From the NCBI GenBank assembly GCA_022545625.1, contig JACZQS010000027.1:1-12621 (forward strand): a stretch of DNA of 12,621 nucleotides. Reading direction: 5' to 3'. This document shows positions 7,392 through 12,621 of this stretch, in pieces. Source of the stretch: Pseudomonadota bacterium. GTDB lineage: Bacteria; Pseudomonadota; Gammaproteobacteria; GCA-001735895. The translations under genes and the position numbers were made by a program. Every line of letters begins with the position of its first letter. Within the stretch, counting starts at the first letter, position 1. Under the pieces are notes generated by a model. It did no database searches. It saw only the letters and a list, made by a program, of their open reading frames with translations, and was not told the origin of the DNA.

Positions 7392-7485
7392 GTCAGGAGT
7401 TCTCTGTCTGCCTTACGGCAGCAGCAGTAAGAGAAGTAGCGATTGCAGTGCACGGGTAAGCAGGTGGGCCTGACTAAAAGTCAGG
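7392..7485 (-). promoter_or_regulatory. Candidate leuA attenuator structures (alternative hairpins)
   Basis: On the minus-strand RNA a hairpin spans the leucine codons and the leader stop. TTCTCT (7435-7430) pairs with AGAGAA (7405-7400), and inside it CTGCC (7421-7417) pairs with GGCAG (7412-7408) around a GTAA loop. A second hairpin, CCTGACT-TTT-AGTCAGG (7485-7469), lies within the leader ORF. Its right arm GTCAGG could instead pair with a downstream CCTGAC (7397-7392), so two pairings exclude each other. This is the logic of an attenuator, but no stem followed by a U-run was found. The final switch may be translational, Rho-dependent or simply not recognised. Confidence 0.45.
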
Positions 7486-7517
7486 GCTGGGTTACGGACT
7501 ATGGCGTAAGCTTGCAT
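7413..7517 (-). CDS. leuL: leu operon leader peptide, 34 residues
   Basis: An ATG at 7517-7515 opens a 34-codon frame in the leuA leader. After MQAYAIVRNPALTFSQ the peptide turns leucine-rich and ends in seven consecutive Leu codons, one Pro and TAA. Ten of the last sixteen residues are leucine, and the run uses five different Leu codons (CTA, CTT, CTC, TTA and CTG three times). A Leu tract just before the stop, upstream of leuA, is the hallmark of ribosome-mediated attenuation. E. coli LeuL has four adjacent Leu codons in 28 residues. The stop codon lies inside a hairpin (7400-7435). A sigma70-like promoter ends about 38 bases upstream. The ribosome binding site is poor, with GAGG about 20 bases before the ATG; an in-frame TTG at 7565-7563 is an alternative start. 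Homology to known LeuL peptides was not tested. Confidence 0.72.
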   Translation of the reverse strand: MQAYAIVRNPALTFSQAHLLTRALQSLLLLLLLP

Positions 7518-7554
7518 GGTTGAACCCGATAATATCGCCTCGTTGGAGCAGATG

Positions 7555-7583
7555 AATATAGCCAACTCTTTGCGGCTTGCCAA
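7555..7583 (-). promoter_or_regulatory. Sigma70-like promoter of the leader peptide and leuA
   Basis: On the minus strand TTGGCA (7583-7578) and TATATT (7560-7555) are separated by exactly 17 bases. Transcription would start near 7548, about 30 bases before the leader ATG. The -35 box begins 31 bases after the pssA stop, so leuA can be expressed independently of the ilv-pssA genes. Confidence 0.6.
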
Positions 7584-7614
7584 GCGATAAAAACTTCAGC
7601 TTAAACTTACCGGG

Positions 7615-8421
7615 TTATTTAGTTTCATCGGGTTCGCTTTTACCGCCAGCTTCGCTTAGACGCTGCCTGTTTCTGTTCCAGCGAAACAGCGAAATTACCG
7701 GGCCAGACAACAGGTATAAAAATGACGCAGAAAATAGAATCGTTGGCGGTTCTATCGACAAAAATACAAATAACAGCATGACTACCAATACCGATACAAA
7801 CGGCACTTTTTTACGCATGTCCAGATCTTTGAAGCTGTAGTAAGAAAATTTCGATACCATCAAGGTGCTGACCACCAGGGTCAATACCAGGGCGGCGTAC
7901 ATGACTTCGCCGCCTGTAATGCCATAGGTCTCACACACCCAGACCGCACCCATAGACACTGCGGCACCAGCAGGGCAGGCGAGACCCTGGAAATAACGTT
8001 TATCCGCAATACCGACCTGGGTGTTAAATCTTGCCAGTCTTAATGCGGTACAGGTGGTGTATATAAACGCGGCCAACCAGCCAATCTTTCCCAAAAAAGG
8101 AGAAACCTCGGCAAGATTGATCAATGACCACTGATACAGGACCAGGGCCGGGGCCACGCCAAACGATACCATATCGGCCAGGCTATCGTACTCTGCGCCA
8201 AATGCCGACTGGGTATTGGTCAGGCGCGCTACCCTCCCATCGAGCCCGTCAAGTAGCATGGCGAGAAAAATCGCTATCGCCGCGATTTCATATTGCCCCT
8301 TCATCGCCACGATAATCGCGTAAAAACCCGCAAACAGGGCACCTGTGGTGAAAAGATTAGGCAACAGGAAAATACCCTTACGCAGATTTTTTTGCTTTGG
8401 TTTCGGGTTGCTATCGTCCAT
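7615..8421 (-). CDS. pssA: CDP-diacylglycerol-serine O-phosphatidyltransferase (membrane-integral type)
   Basis: The enzyme makes phosphatidylserine from CDP-diacylglycerol and serine, leading to phosphatidylethanolamine. The 268-residue protein carries the full CDP-alcohol phosphotransferase signature DGx2ARx8Gx3Dx3D. It reads LDGLDGRVARL at 58-67, then Gly75, Asp79 and Asp83 in FGAEYDSLADMVSFG. Several hydrophobic segments (about 20-40, 45-60, 85-130, 180-205 and 210-245) mark it as an integral membrane enzyme of the Bacillus-like type, unlike the phospholipase D-like PssA of E. coli. The N-terminus is basic and cytoplasmic (PKPKQKNLRKG). The ATG has an AGGCG ribosome binding site 7-8 bases upstream. 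It starts 38 bases after ilvC, and its position inside the branched-chain cluster is seen in other beta- and gammaproteobacteria. Confidence 0.93.
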   Translation of the reverse strand: MDDSNPKPKQKNLRKGIFLLPNLFTTGALFAGFYAIIVAMKGQYEIAAIAIFLAMLLDGLDGRVARLTNTQSAFGAEYDSLADMVSFGVAPALVLYQWSLINLAEVSPFLGKIGWLAAFIYTTCTALRLARFNTQVGIADKRYFQGLACPAGAAVSMGAVWVCETYGITGGEVMYAALVLTLVVSTLMVSKFSYYSFKDLDMRKKVPFVSVLVVMLLFVFLSIEPPTILFSASFLYLLSGPVISLFRWNRNRQRLSEAGGKSEPDETK

Positions 8422-8459
8422 TGGTTTCGCCTGGTGGGCTATGTCCTGAGAGAGATATC

Positions 8460-9476
8460 CTAGTTTTTAGATTTATCGACCAGGGAATTGGCGCTTAACC
8501 AGGGCATCATCGCGCGTAACCTGGCGCCAGTTTGCTCTATTTCATGGGCCGCGTTGTTACGCCGCCAGGCCGTCATCTCGGGATAATTAGACTGGCCTTC
8601 TGCAATAAATTTCTTTGCGTAGGAGCCATTTTGGATGTTTTCGAGACATTCCTTCATCGCCCGGCGGCTTTCCTCATTGATGATCTTTTTGCCGGTGATA
8701 TATTCGCCAAATTCGGCATTGTTTGAAATCGAATAGTTCATGTTGGCGATTCCACCTTCGTGGATTAAATCGACGATCAGCTTCAACTCGTGCAGACACT
8801 CGAAATAGGCAAGTTCGGGCGCATATCCGGCCTCGACCAGCGTTTCGAACCCGGCCTTTACCAACTCGATAGTGCCACCGCACAATACCGTTTGTTCACC
8901 AAACAAATCGGTCTCGGTTTCATCCTTGAAAGTGGTTTCAATAATTGCCGTACGTCCGCCGCCGATGGCTGCAGCGTACGACAGGGCAAGTTCCTTCGCC
9001 ATGCCGGTGGCATCCTGTTGAATTGCGATCAGATCGGGGATACCGCCACCCTTGACAAATTCGGAACGAACTGTGTGTCCGGGTGCTTTTGGTGCAATCA
9101 TGATTACGTCAAGGTCGGCGCGTGGGACCACCTGGTTGAAATGAATCGCGAAACCATGCGCAAACGCCAGCGCGGCGCCCTGCTTGATATTGGGTTCGAT
9201 TTCGTTTCGATACAGCTGATTTTGAAATTCGTCCGGTGTTAAAACCATCACCACGTCAGCAGTTTTAATCGCGTCGGTGGTATTCTTTACCACCAGGCCA
9301 GCAGCTTCCGCCTTGGCGACAGATGCTGAACCCTCGCGCAGGGCAACCGTAACATCGACACCGGACTCTTTTAGATTATTAGCGTGGGCATGTCCCTGGG
9401 ATCCGTAACCGACAATGGTCACTTTCTTGCCCTGGACGATGGAAAGATCACAATCTTTATCGTAATAAATATTCAT
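8460..9476 (-). CDS. ilvC: Ketol-acid reductoisomerase, class I (NADP+)
   Basis: The enzyme converts 2-acetolactate and 2-aceto-2-hydroxybutyrate to dihydroxy acids, the second common step of valine/leucine and isoleucine synthesis. The 338-residue length marks the short class I form. The Rossmann motif GYGSQG is at 23-28, and the loop REGSAS (47-52) has the Arg and Ser residues expected for NADPH. His107 and Lys130 (APK) are conserved. The metal ligands Asp190, Glu194, Glu226 and Glu230, and the substrate-binding Ser251, all fall at the standard class I positions. A good ribosome binding site (GAGGG) is 5 bases before the ATG. It lies 175 bases downstream of ilvH, and that gap holds a candidate promoter. 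pssA follows. Confidence 0.97.
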   Translation of the reverse strand: MNIYYDKDCDLSIVQGKKVTIVGYGSQGHAHANNLKESGVDVTVALREGSASVAKAEAAGLVVKNTTDAIKTADVVMVLTPDEFQNQLYRNEIEPNIKQGAALAFAHGFAIHFNQVVPRADLDVIMIAPKAPGHTVRSEFVKGGGIPDLIAIQQDATGMAKELALSYAAAIGGGRTAIIETTFKDETETDLFGEQTVLCGGTIELVKAGFETLVEAGYAPELAYFECLHELKLIVDLIHEGGIANMNYSISNNAEFGEYITGKKIINEESRRAMKECLENIQNGSYAKKFIAEGQSNYPEMTAWRRNNAAHEIEQTGARLRAMMPWLSANSLVDKSKN

Positions 9477-9514
9477 AACACCCTCATGGATTGCTGGATT
9501 GGTTAATAGCGCCC

Positions 9515-9543
9515 TAATAATCGATTATATTTCGAGCTGCCAA
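9515..9543 (-). promoter_or_regulatory. Candidate promoter of ilvC
   Basis: On the minus strand TTGGCA (9543-9538) is followed after 17 bases by TTATTA (9520-9515). The same -35 box and spacing occur before the leuA leader. A perfect TATAAT also occurs at 9529-9524, but without a good -35 box at the right distance. Either could drive ilvC separately from ilvIH. Confidence 0.4.
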
Positions 9544-9583
9544 AAAGTAATTTGATCATCTATTTCAGTGAGCTTGTCGGCGG

Positions 9584-9615
9584 CAGGTTTTATCACCCGC
9601 GGGGATGAAATCCTG
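9584..9615. repeat. Imperfect inverted repeat between ilvH and ilvC
   Basis: CAGG (9584-9587) and CCTG (9612-9615) enclose TCACCC (9593-9598) and GGGATGA (9602-9608), which pair with one bulged base. No U-run follows on either strand, so it is not a typical intrinsic terminator. It may act as an intercistronic RNA stem. Confidence 0.35.
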
Positions 9616-9651
9616 GGACTTAGAGCGAAAGTGATTGACCTGCAAACTGGT

Positions 9652-10146
9652 TTATATAGTTAAAGCTCTTTCGCCCCTCAGTATGCCCATCGAGCCGGAA
9701 CGCACGACTTCAATCACGTTTTTCTCGTGCATTGCCCTGATGTACGCCTCCAGTTTATCCCCAGAACCGGTCAGCTCGATACAAAAAGTAGTGTCGGTGA
9801 CATCGATGATGCGTGCGCGGAAAATATCGGATAGCCGTTTAATTTCGGCGCGTTGATCGTCACCCACGGCTCTCACCTTGACAAACATCATTTCTCGTTC
9901 GATGAAATTACCCTCGGTAAAATCCTGCAATTTAACCACATCGACCAGCTTGTTCAGCTGTTTGGTAATTTGCTCGATGATGCGGTCAGACCCGGTGGTA
10001 ATAATTGTCATCCGTGACAGGGTTGGGTCCTCGGTAGTTGCCACAGTCAGGGACTCGATATTATAGCCGCGCGCTGAGAATAACCCGGAGATACGTGATA
10101 GTGCGCCGGCCTCATTTTCGACCAGTAAAGATACTATATGACGCAT
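9652..10146 (-). CDS. ilvH: Acetolactate synthase small (regulatory) subunit
   Basis: This subunit activates the catalytic subunit and gives valine feedback inhibition. The 164 residues match the E. coli IlvH length (163) and pattern. The N-terminal ACT domain reads LLVENEAGALSRISGLF, then SARGYNIESL and DPTLSRMTI. Asn11, Gly14 and Asn29, positions linked to valine sensitivity in E. coli IlvH, are all present, so a valine-sensitive enzyme is expected. The C-terminal half (FIEREMMFVKV, FRARIIDVTD, EVVRSGSMGILRGE) is the second ACT-like domain. The ATG overlaps the ilvI stop by one base (TAATG), a tight coupling suited to a fixed subunit ratio. It is often annotated ilvN. Confidence 0.96.
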   Translation of the reverse strand: MRHIVSLLVENEAGALSRISGLFSARGYNIESLTVATTEDPTLSRMTIITTGSDRIIEQITKQLNKLVDVVKLQDFTEGNFIEREMMFVKVRAVGDDQRAEIKRLSDIFRARIIDVTDTTFCIELTGSGDKLEAYIRAMHEKNVIEVVRSGSMGILRGERALTI

Positions 10147-11897
10147 TACGCAATTTCTCCGCTAGTCTTGAGTGACGCCTGAATTTTCTGTTGCAACGGA
10201 GAGAGTTCCATTTCATTGTGCGCCTTGCCGGCTGAAATCATCGGATAAACATTGGCTTCCTGATCGGTGATGATATCGAGAAACACGGTGCGATCTTTGA
10301 GCTCAAATGCTTCTTTCATCGCATCGTGCAAATCGTTTGGGTCTTCGACCTTGATGCCAACATGGCCATAAGCCTCGCTGAGTTTGACAAAATCAGGGAG
10401 CGCATCCATATATACATGCGAGTAGCGTTTTTCGTAGAAGAATTCCTGCCACTGACGCACCATGCCCAGGTATCGGTTGTTGAGGTTGATGATCTTCACC
10501 GGTACGTCGTATTGAAGACAGGTAGATAATTCTTGCATACACATCTGAATGCTACCCTCGCCGGTAACGCAGGCTACATCTTTATCCGGAAACGCTATCT
10601 TCACCCCCATCGCCGCCGGCAGACCAAATCCCATGGTGCCAAGCCCTCCAGAATTGATCCAGCGTCTGGGTTCGTCGAAATGATAAAATTGTGCGGCGAA
10701 CATCTGATGCTGACCCACGTCCGAGGTAATATAAGCCTCACCCCCGGTAACCTGGTAGAGCTCCTCGATGACGGTTTGCGGCTGGATCACGCCCTCTTTT
10801 TTATCGTAAGCAAAGCTATTCTGTTTCTGCCAGGACTTTATTTTATTCCACCAGTCTTCGGTGGCGGATTTATCAATGGGTTGATCGGAATTGACCAGAA
10901 TTTTAAGCATTTCGGTCAATACCTGTTTTGCGCCGCCGACGATCGGGATGTCGGCAGTGATAGTCTTGGATATCGACGCAGGGTCTATATCGATGTGTAT
11001 AATTTGCGCGTAAGGACAGAATTTGCTCGGGACGCCGGTAATTCGATCGTCGAACCGCGCGCCGATGGCAATGAGTACATCGCAATCGTGCATCGCCATA
11101 TTCGACTCGTAGGTTCCATGCATACCCAGCAAACCGATAAATTGCGGATCAGTTCCGGGAAAAGCGCCCAGGCCCATCAGGGTTTGTGTAATCGGGTATC
11201 CCAGGTGATGCACAAAATCACGCAATTCTTGGGATGCGCCATCCATAATGACGCCGCCACCGGAATAAATCATCGGTCGCTTGGCGCTGAGTAATAATTC
11301 GACCGCACGCTTGATCTGCCTGGGATGGCCCTTAAGATTCGGGTTATAAGACCGTATCTTGACCTGTTTCGGATATTCGTAAGGAATTTTAATGTGGGGC
11401 GCGGTAATATCTTTTGGAATATCGATCACGACGGGCCCTGGCCGTCCGGTGGTCGCTATATAAAAGGCTTTCTTCAGTGTTTCCGCAAGCTTGTTGAGAT
11501 CCTTGACTAGAAAGTTATGCTTGACGCATGGCCGACTGATGCCAACCGCATCGACTTCCTGAAACGCGTCGCTGCCAATAGCATGACTCGGAACCTGACC
11601 AGTAATGACTACTAACGGCACCGAATCCATAAAAGCGGTGGCGATCCCGGTTATCGCATTCGTTGCGCCGGGGCCCGAAGTGACCAGGCACACACCCGGT
11701 TTGCCTGTTGCGCGGGCATACCCATCAGCGGCATGCGCGGCTCCCTGTTCGTGGCGCACTAAAATATGTTTGATATCATTCTGTTTATGCAGTGCATCGT
11801 AAATGTGCAGAACCGCTCCCCCGGGGTATCCGAAGAGATGTTCAACTCCCTCGTCCTTCAAAAACTGAATGATAATTTCAGAACCCGATAATTCCAC
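10146..11897 (-). CDS. ilvI: Acetolactate synthase large (catalytic) subunit
   Basis: This ThDP- and FAD-dependent enzyme makes 2-acetolactate from two pyruvates, or 2-aceto-2-hydroxybutyrate with 2-ketobutyrate. I prefer the GTG at 11897-11895 over the ATG 12 codons upstream. TTGAGGT lies 4-5 bases before it, and the protein then begins MELSGSEIII, as homologues do, giving 583 residues. The catalytic Glu50 is in VRHEQGAAHAADGYARATG. The FAD/middle domain spans about 190-340 (PMIYSGGGVI, ARFDDRITG). The ThDP motif runs from GEGS (446-449) to NN (473-474). Glu replaces the textbook Asp of GDGS, a variant I also know from Pseudomonas enzymes. The 252 bases up to tusA show only a weak hairpin (CCCG-CTA-CGGG, 11993-12003) and no clear promoter. 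It is often annotated ilvB. Confidence 0.96.
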   Translation of the reverse strand: MELSGSEIIIQFLKDEGVEHLFGYPGGAVLHIYDALHKQNDIKHILVRHEQGAAHAADGYARATGKPGVCLVTSGPGATNAITGIATAFMDSVPLVVITGQVPSHAIGSDAFQEVDAVGISRPCVKHNFLVKDLNKLAETLKKAFYIATTGRPGPVVIDIPKDITAPHIKIPYEYPKQVKIRSYNPNLKGHPRQIKRAVELLLSAKRPMIYSGGGVIMDGASQELRDFVHHLGYPITQTLMGLGAFPGTDPQFIGLLGMHGTYESNMAMHDCDVLIAIGARFDDRITGVPSKFCPYAQIIHIDIDPASISKTITADIPIVGGAKQVLTEMLKILVNSDQPIDKSATEDWWNKIKSWQKQNSFAYDKKEGVIQPQTVIEELYQVTGGEAYITSDVGQHQMFAAQFYHFDEPRRWINSGGLGTMGFGLPAAMGVKIAFPDKDVACVTGEGSIQMCMQELSTCLQYDVPVKIINLNNRYLGMVRQWQEFFYEKRYSHVYMDALPDFVKLSEAYGHVGIKVEDPNDLHDAMKEAFELKDRTVFLDIITDQEANVYPMISAGKAHNEMELSPLQQKIQASLKTSGEIA

Positions 11898-11906
11898 TTG
11901 TACCTC
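11895..11906 (-). promoter_or_regulatory. Ribosome binding site and GTG start deciding the ilvI start
   Basis: GAGGT (11906-11902) is followed by ACAA and GTG (11897-11895). The upstream in-frame ATG (11933-11931) has no such site, and its 12 extra residues are not part of the family. Confidence 0.75.
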
Positions 11907-12149
11907 AAAAATATGATTTGTTATAGCGTACAAAACCTACGCAGAACCGGAAATTTTATTATGGTTAAACAAGAAATGCACTAAATATAACGCCCGTAGC
12001 GGGAATTTGTTCGGAACTTCGGCAAACATAGCCGCTAATTAGAAGTTTTTGGCCGTCGACACTGGCAAAAAGCAGGGCTGGAAGATTGTTTCACCCGATT
12101 GTTAGATAGCCGATTGATTGCACCGGTAGTCGATGCTTTTACTGTTCGC

Positions 12150-12380
12150 TTAGGATTTTTTCATCACAAATTTAAACTTACCACCATCTTCGGTCGATGA
12201 AAGCAACTGGTTGCCTGTCTGTTTTGCGAAAGCTTCGAAGTCCTTAACTGAACCCGGATCGGTAGATATGATAAGAAGGGTTTGATCCGCCTCCATATCA
12301 CTGAGTGCTTTCTTGGCACGAAGAATGGGTAAGGGGCAGTTAAGGCCTGAAGCGTCTAGTTCGCGATCATACTCGGCCAT
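12150..12380 (-). CDS. tusA: TusA/SirA-family sulfur-carrier protein
   Basis: The 76-residue protein (E. coli TusA has 81) carries the family motif CPLP (Cys15 to Pro18) in LDASGLNCPLPILRAKKAL. Cys15 is the persulfide-carrying residue. The second half (LLIISTDPGSVKDFEAFAKQTGNQLLS) gives the small two-layer fold. TusA proteins relay sulfane sulfur, for example to tRNA 2-thiolation or to sulfur metabolism in sulfur oxidisers; the partner here cannot be told from the window. The ATG has a good AGAGGA ribosome binding site 8 bases upstream. It lies 252 bases upstream of ilvI and is probably a separate transcript. A repeat-like terminus begins 49 bases upstream of its start. Confidence 0.9.
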   Translation of the reverse strand: MAEYDRELDASGLNCPLPILRAKKALSDMEADQTLLIISTDPGSVKDFEAFAKQTGNQLLSSTEDGGKFKFVMKKS

Positions 12381-12428
12381 GATTAGTTCCTCTCTGGTAG
12401 TAGTGTTGACTGTGAAACGACCAGCCTA

Positions 12429-12621
12429 GGGAACCTCTGATTAATTCTGGGTGAATCGGGTTGTGATTCAAAATGCCGAAGCGTCGGACCGTTCAGTTCA
12501 AGGCGTGGAACGCAAGGCCGCTCATCGACATCCTGTCGCCGCGGCACTGGCACTTCCCTGTGCTGCGTAATAGCAGGGCTATTGCTAAGTTTCACAACAT
12601 GGGAATTGGTCATTTTGGGCA
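12429..12621. mobile_element. Probable end of a second palindromic/IS-like element, cut by window edge
   Basis: From 12429 the sequence GGGAACCTCTGATTAATTC matches the terminus of the 4272-4588 element (GGGGGTCTCTATTAATTC from 4273) at 15 of 18 aligned bases with one gap. Inward follows a chain of small hairpins: TGAATC/GATTCA (12452-12470), CCGA-AGCG-TCGG (12476-12487), CGTTC/GAACG (12490-12512), CGACA-TCC-TGTCG (12526-12538), GCGGCAC/GTGCTGC (12541-12566) and AATAGC-AGG-GCTATT (12569-12583). The other end lies outside the window. A plus-strand frame from ATG 12473 stays open for 49 codons to the edge (MPKRRTVQFKAW...); it is not recognised and may be chance or the start of an element-encoded gene. 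It could instead be the end of an insertion sequence. Confidence 0.5.

Noticed and set aside
9584..9615. Hairpin between ilvH and ilvC as an intrinsic terminator
   Set aside because: The stem is imperfect and no T-rich tract follows it on either strand.
10551..10562. GEGS instead of GDGS in the ThDP motif of IlvI
   Set aside because: It first looked like a changed Mg-ligand, but Glu at this place is known to me from Pseudomonas-type acetolactate synthases and the rest of the motif is intact.
10533..11294. 253-codon plus-strand open frame
   Set aside because: It is entirely antisense to ilvI, whose protein is conserved throughout. It has the His/Arg-rich composition of an antisense shadow.
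11937..12029. 30-codon minus-strand frame upstream of ilvI as a possible ilv leader peptide
   Set aside because: It has scattered Leu and Val but no run of branched-chain codons, no ribosome binding site, and only a weak CCCG/CGGG hairpin nearby. It does not meet the standard of the leuA leader.
12383..12613. 76-codon minus-strand open frame upstream of tusA
   Set aside because: It runs across the element terminus and hairpin chain, has no recognisable domain or good ribosome binding site, and its 3' end covers the tusA Shine-Dalgarno sequence. It is most likely a chance frame.

Overview
The window looks like a piece of chromosome from a gammaproteobacterium of moderate GC content. The lineage call rests on a PlsB-type acyltransferase start, an RF3 of 529 residues (the E. 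coli length), a RimI, a TusA, and acetolactate synthase subunits that resemble E. coli IlvI/IlvH. No tRNA, rRNA, CRISPR array or transposase gene was recognised. Gene identities come from reading the protein sequences, not from a database search.

Layout: the left edge holds the first 75 codons of plsB (minus strand). It is divergent from a plus-strand gene for a fused alpha/beta-hydrolase and OsmC protein (380-1606). Everything to the right is on the minus strand. In transcription order (right to left) this is tusA, ilvI-ilvH (1-base overlap), ilvC, pssA, a leucine leader peptide, leuA, a family-4 uracil-DNA glycosylase, rimI (4-base overlap), a palindromic repeat element, prfC, and a secreted DUF3187-type protein that overlaps the end of prfC.

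Function: ilvI/ilvH and ilvC carry the first steps of valine, isoleucine and leucine synthesis, and leuA commits 2-ketoisovalerate to leucine. pssA (phosphatidylserine synthase) sits inside this cluster, an order known from other beta- and gammaproteobacteria. The leuA leader contains an unannotated 34-codon ORF (7413-7517). It ends in seven consecutive Leu codons, Pro and stop, sits behind a good sigma70-like promoter, and overlaps a hairpin. This points to leucine-dependent attenuation of leuA, uracil-DNA glycosylase and rimI.

The most unusual DNA is a roughly 317-bp element at 4272-4588 between rimI and prfC. It has perfect 18-bp terminal inverted repeats. Each end carries the same two-hairpin module, in which loops and linkers are conserved but the stems differ and stay complementary. 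The right edge (from about 12429) starts with a closely similar terminus and also runs as a chain of small hairpins, so it appears to be a second, related element cut by the window end.
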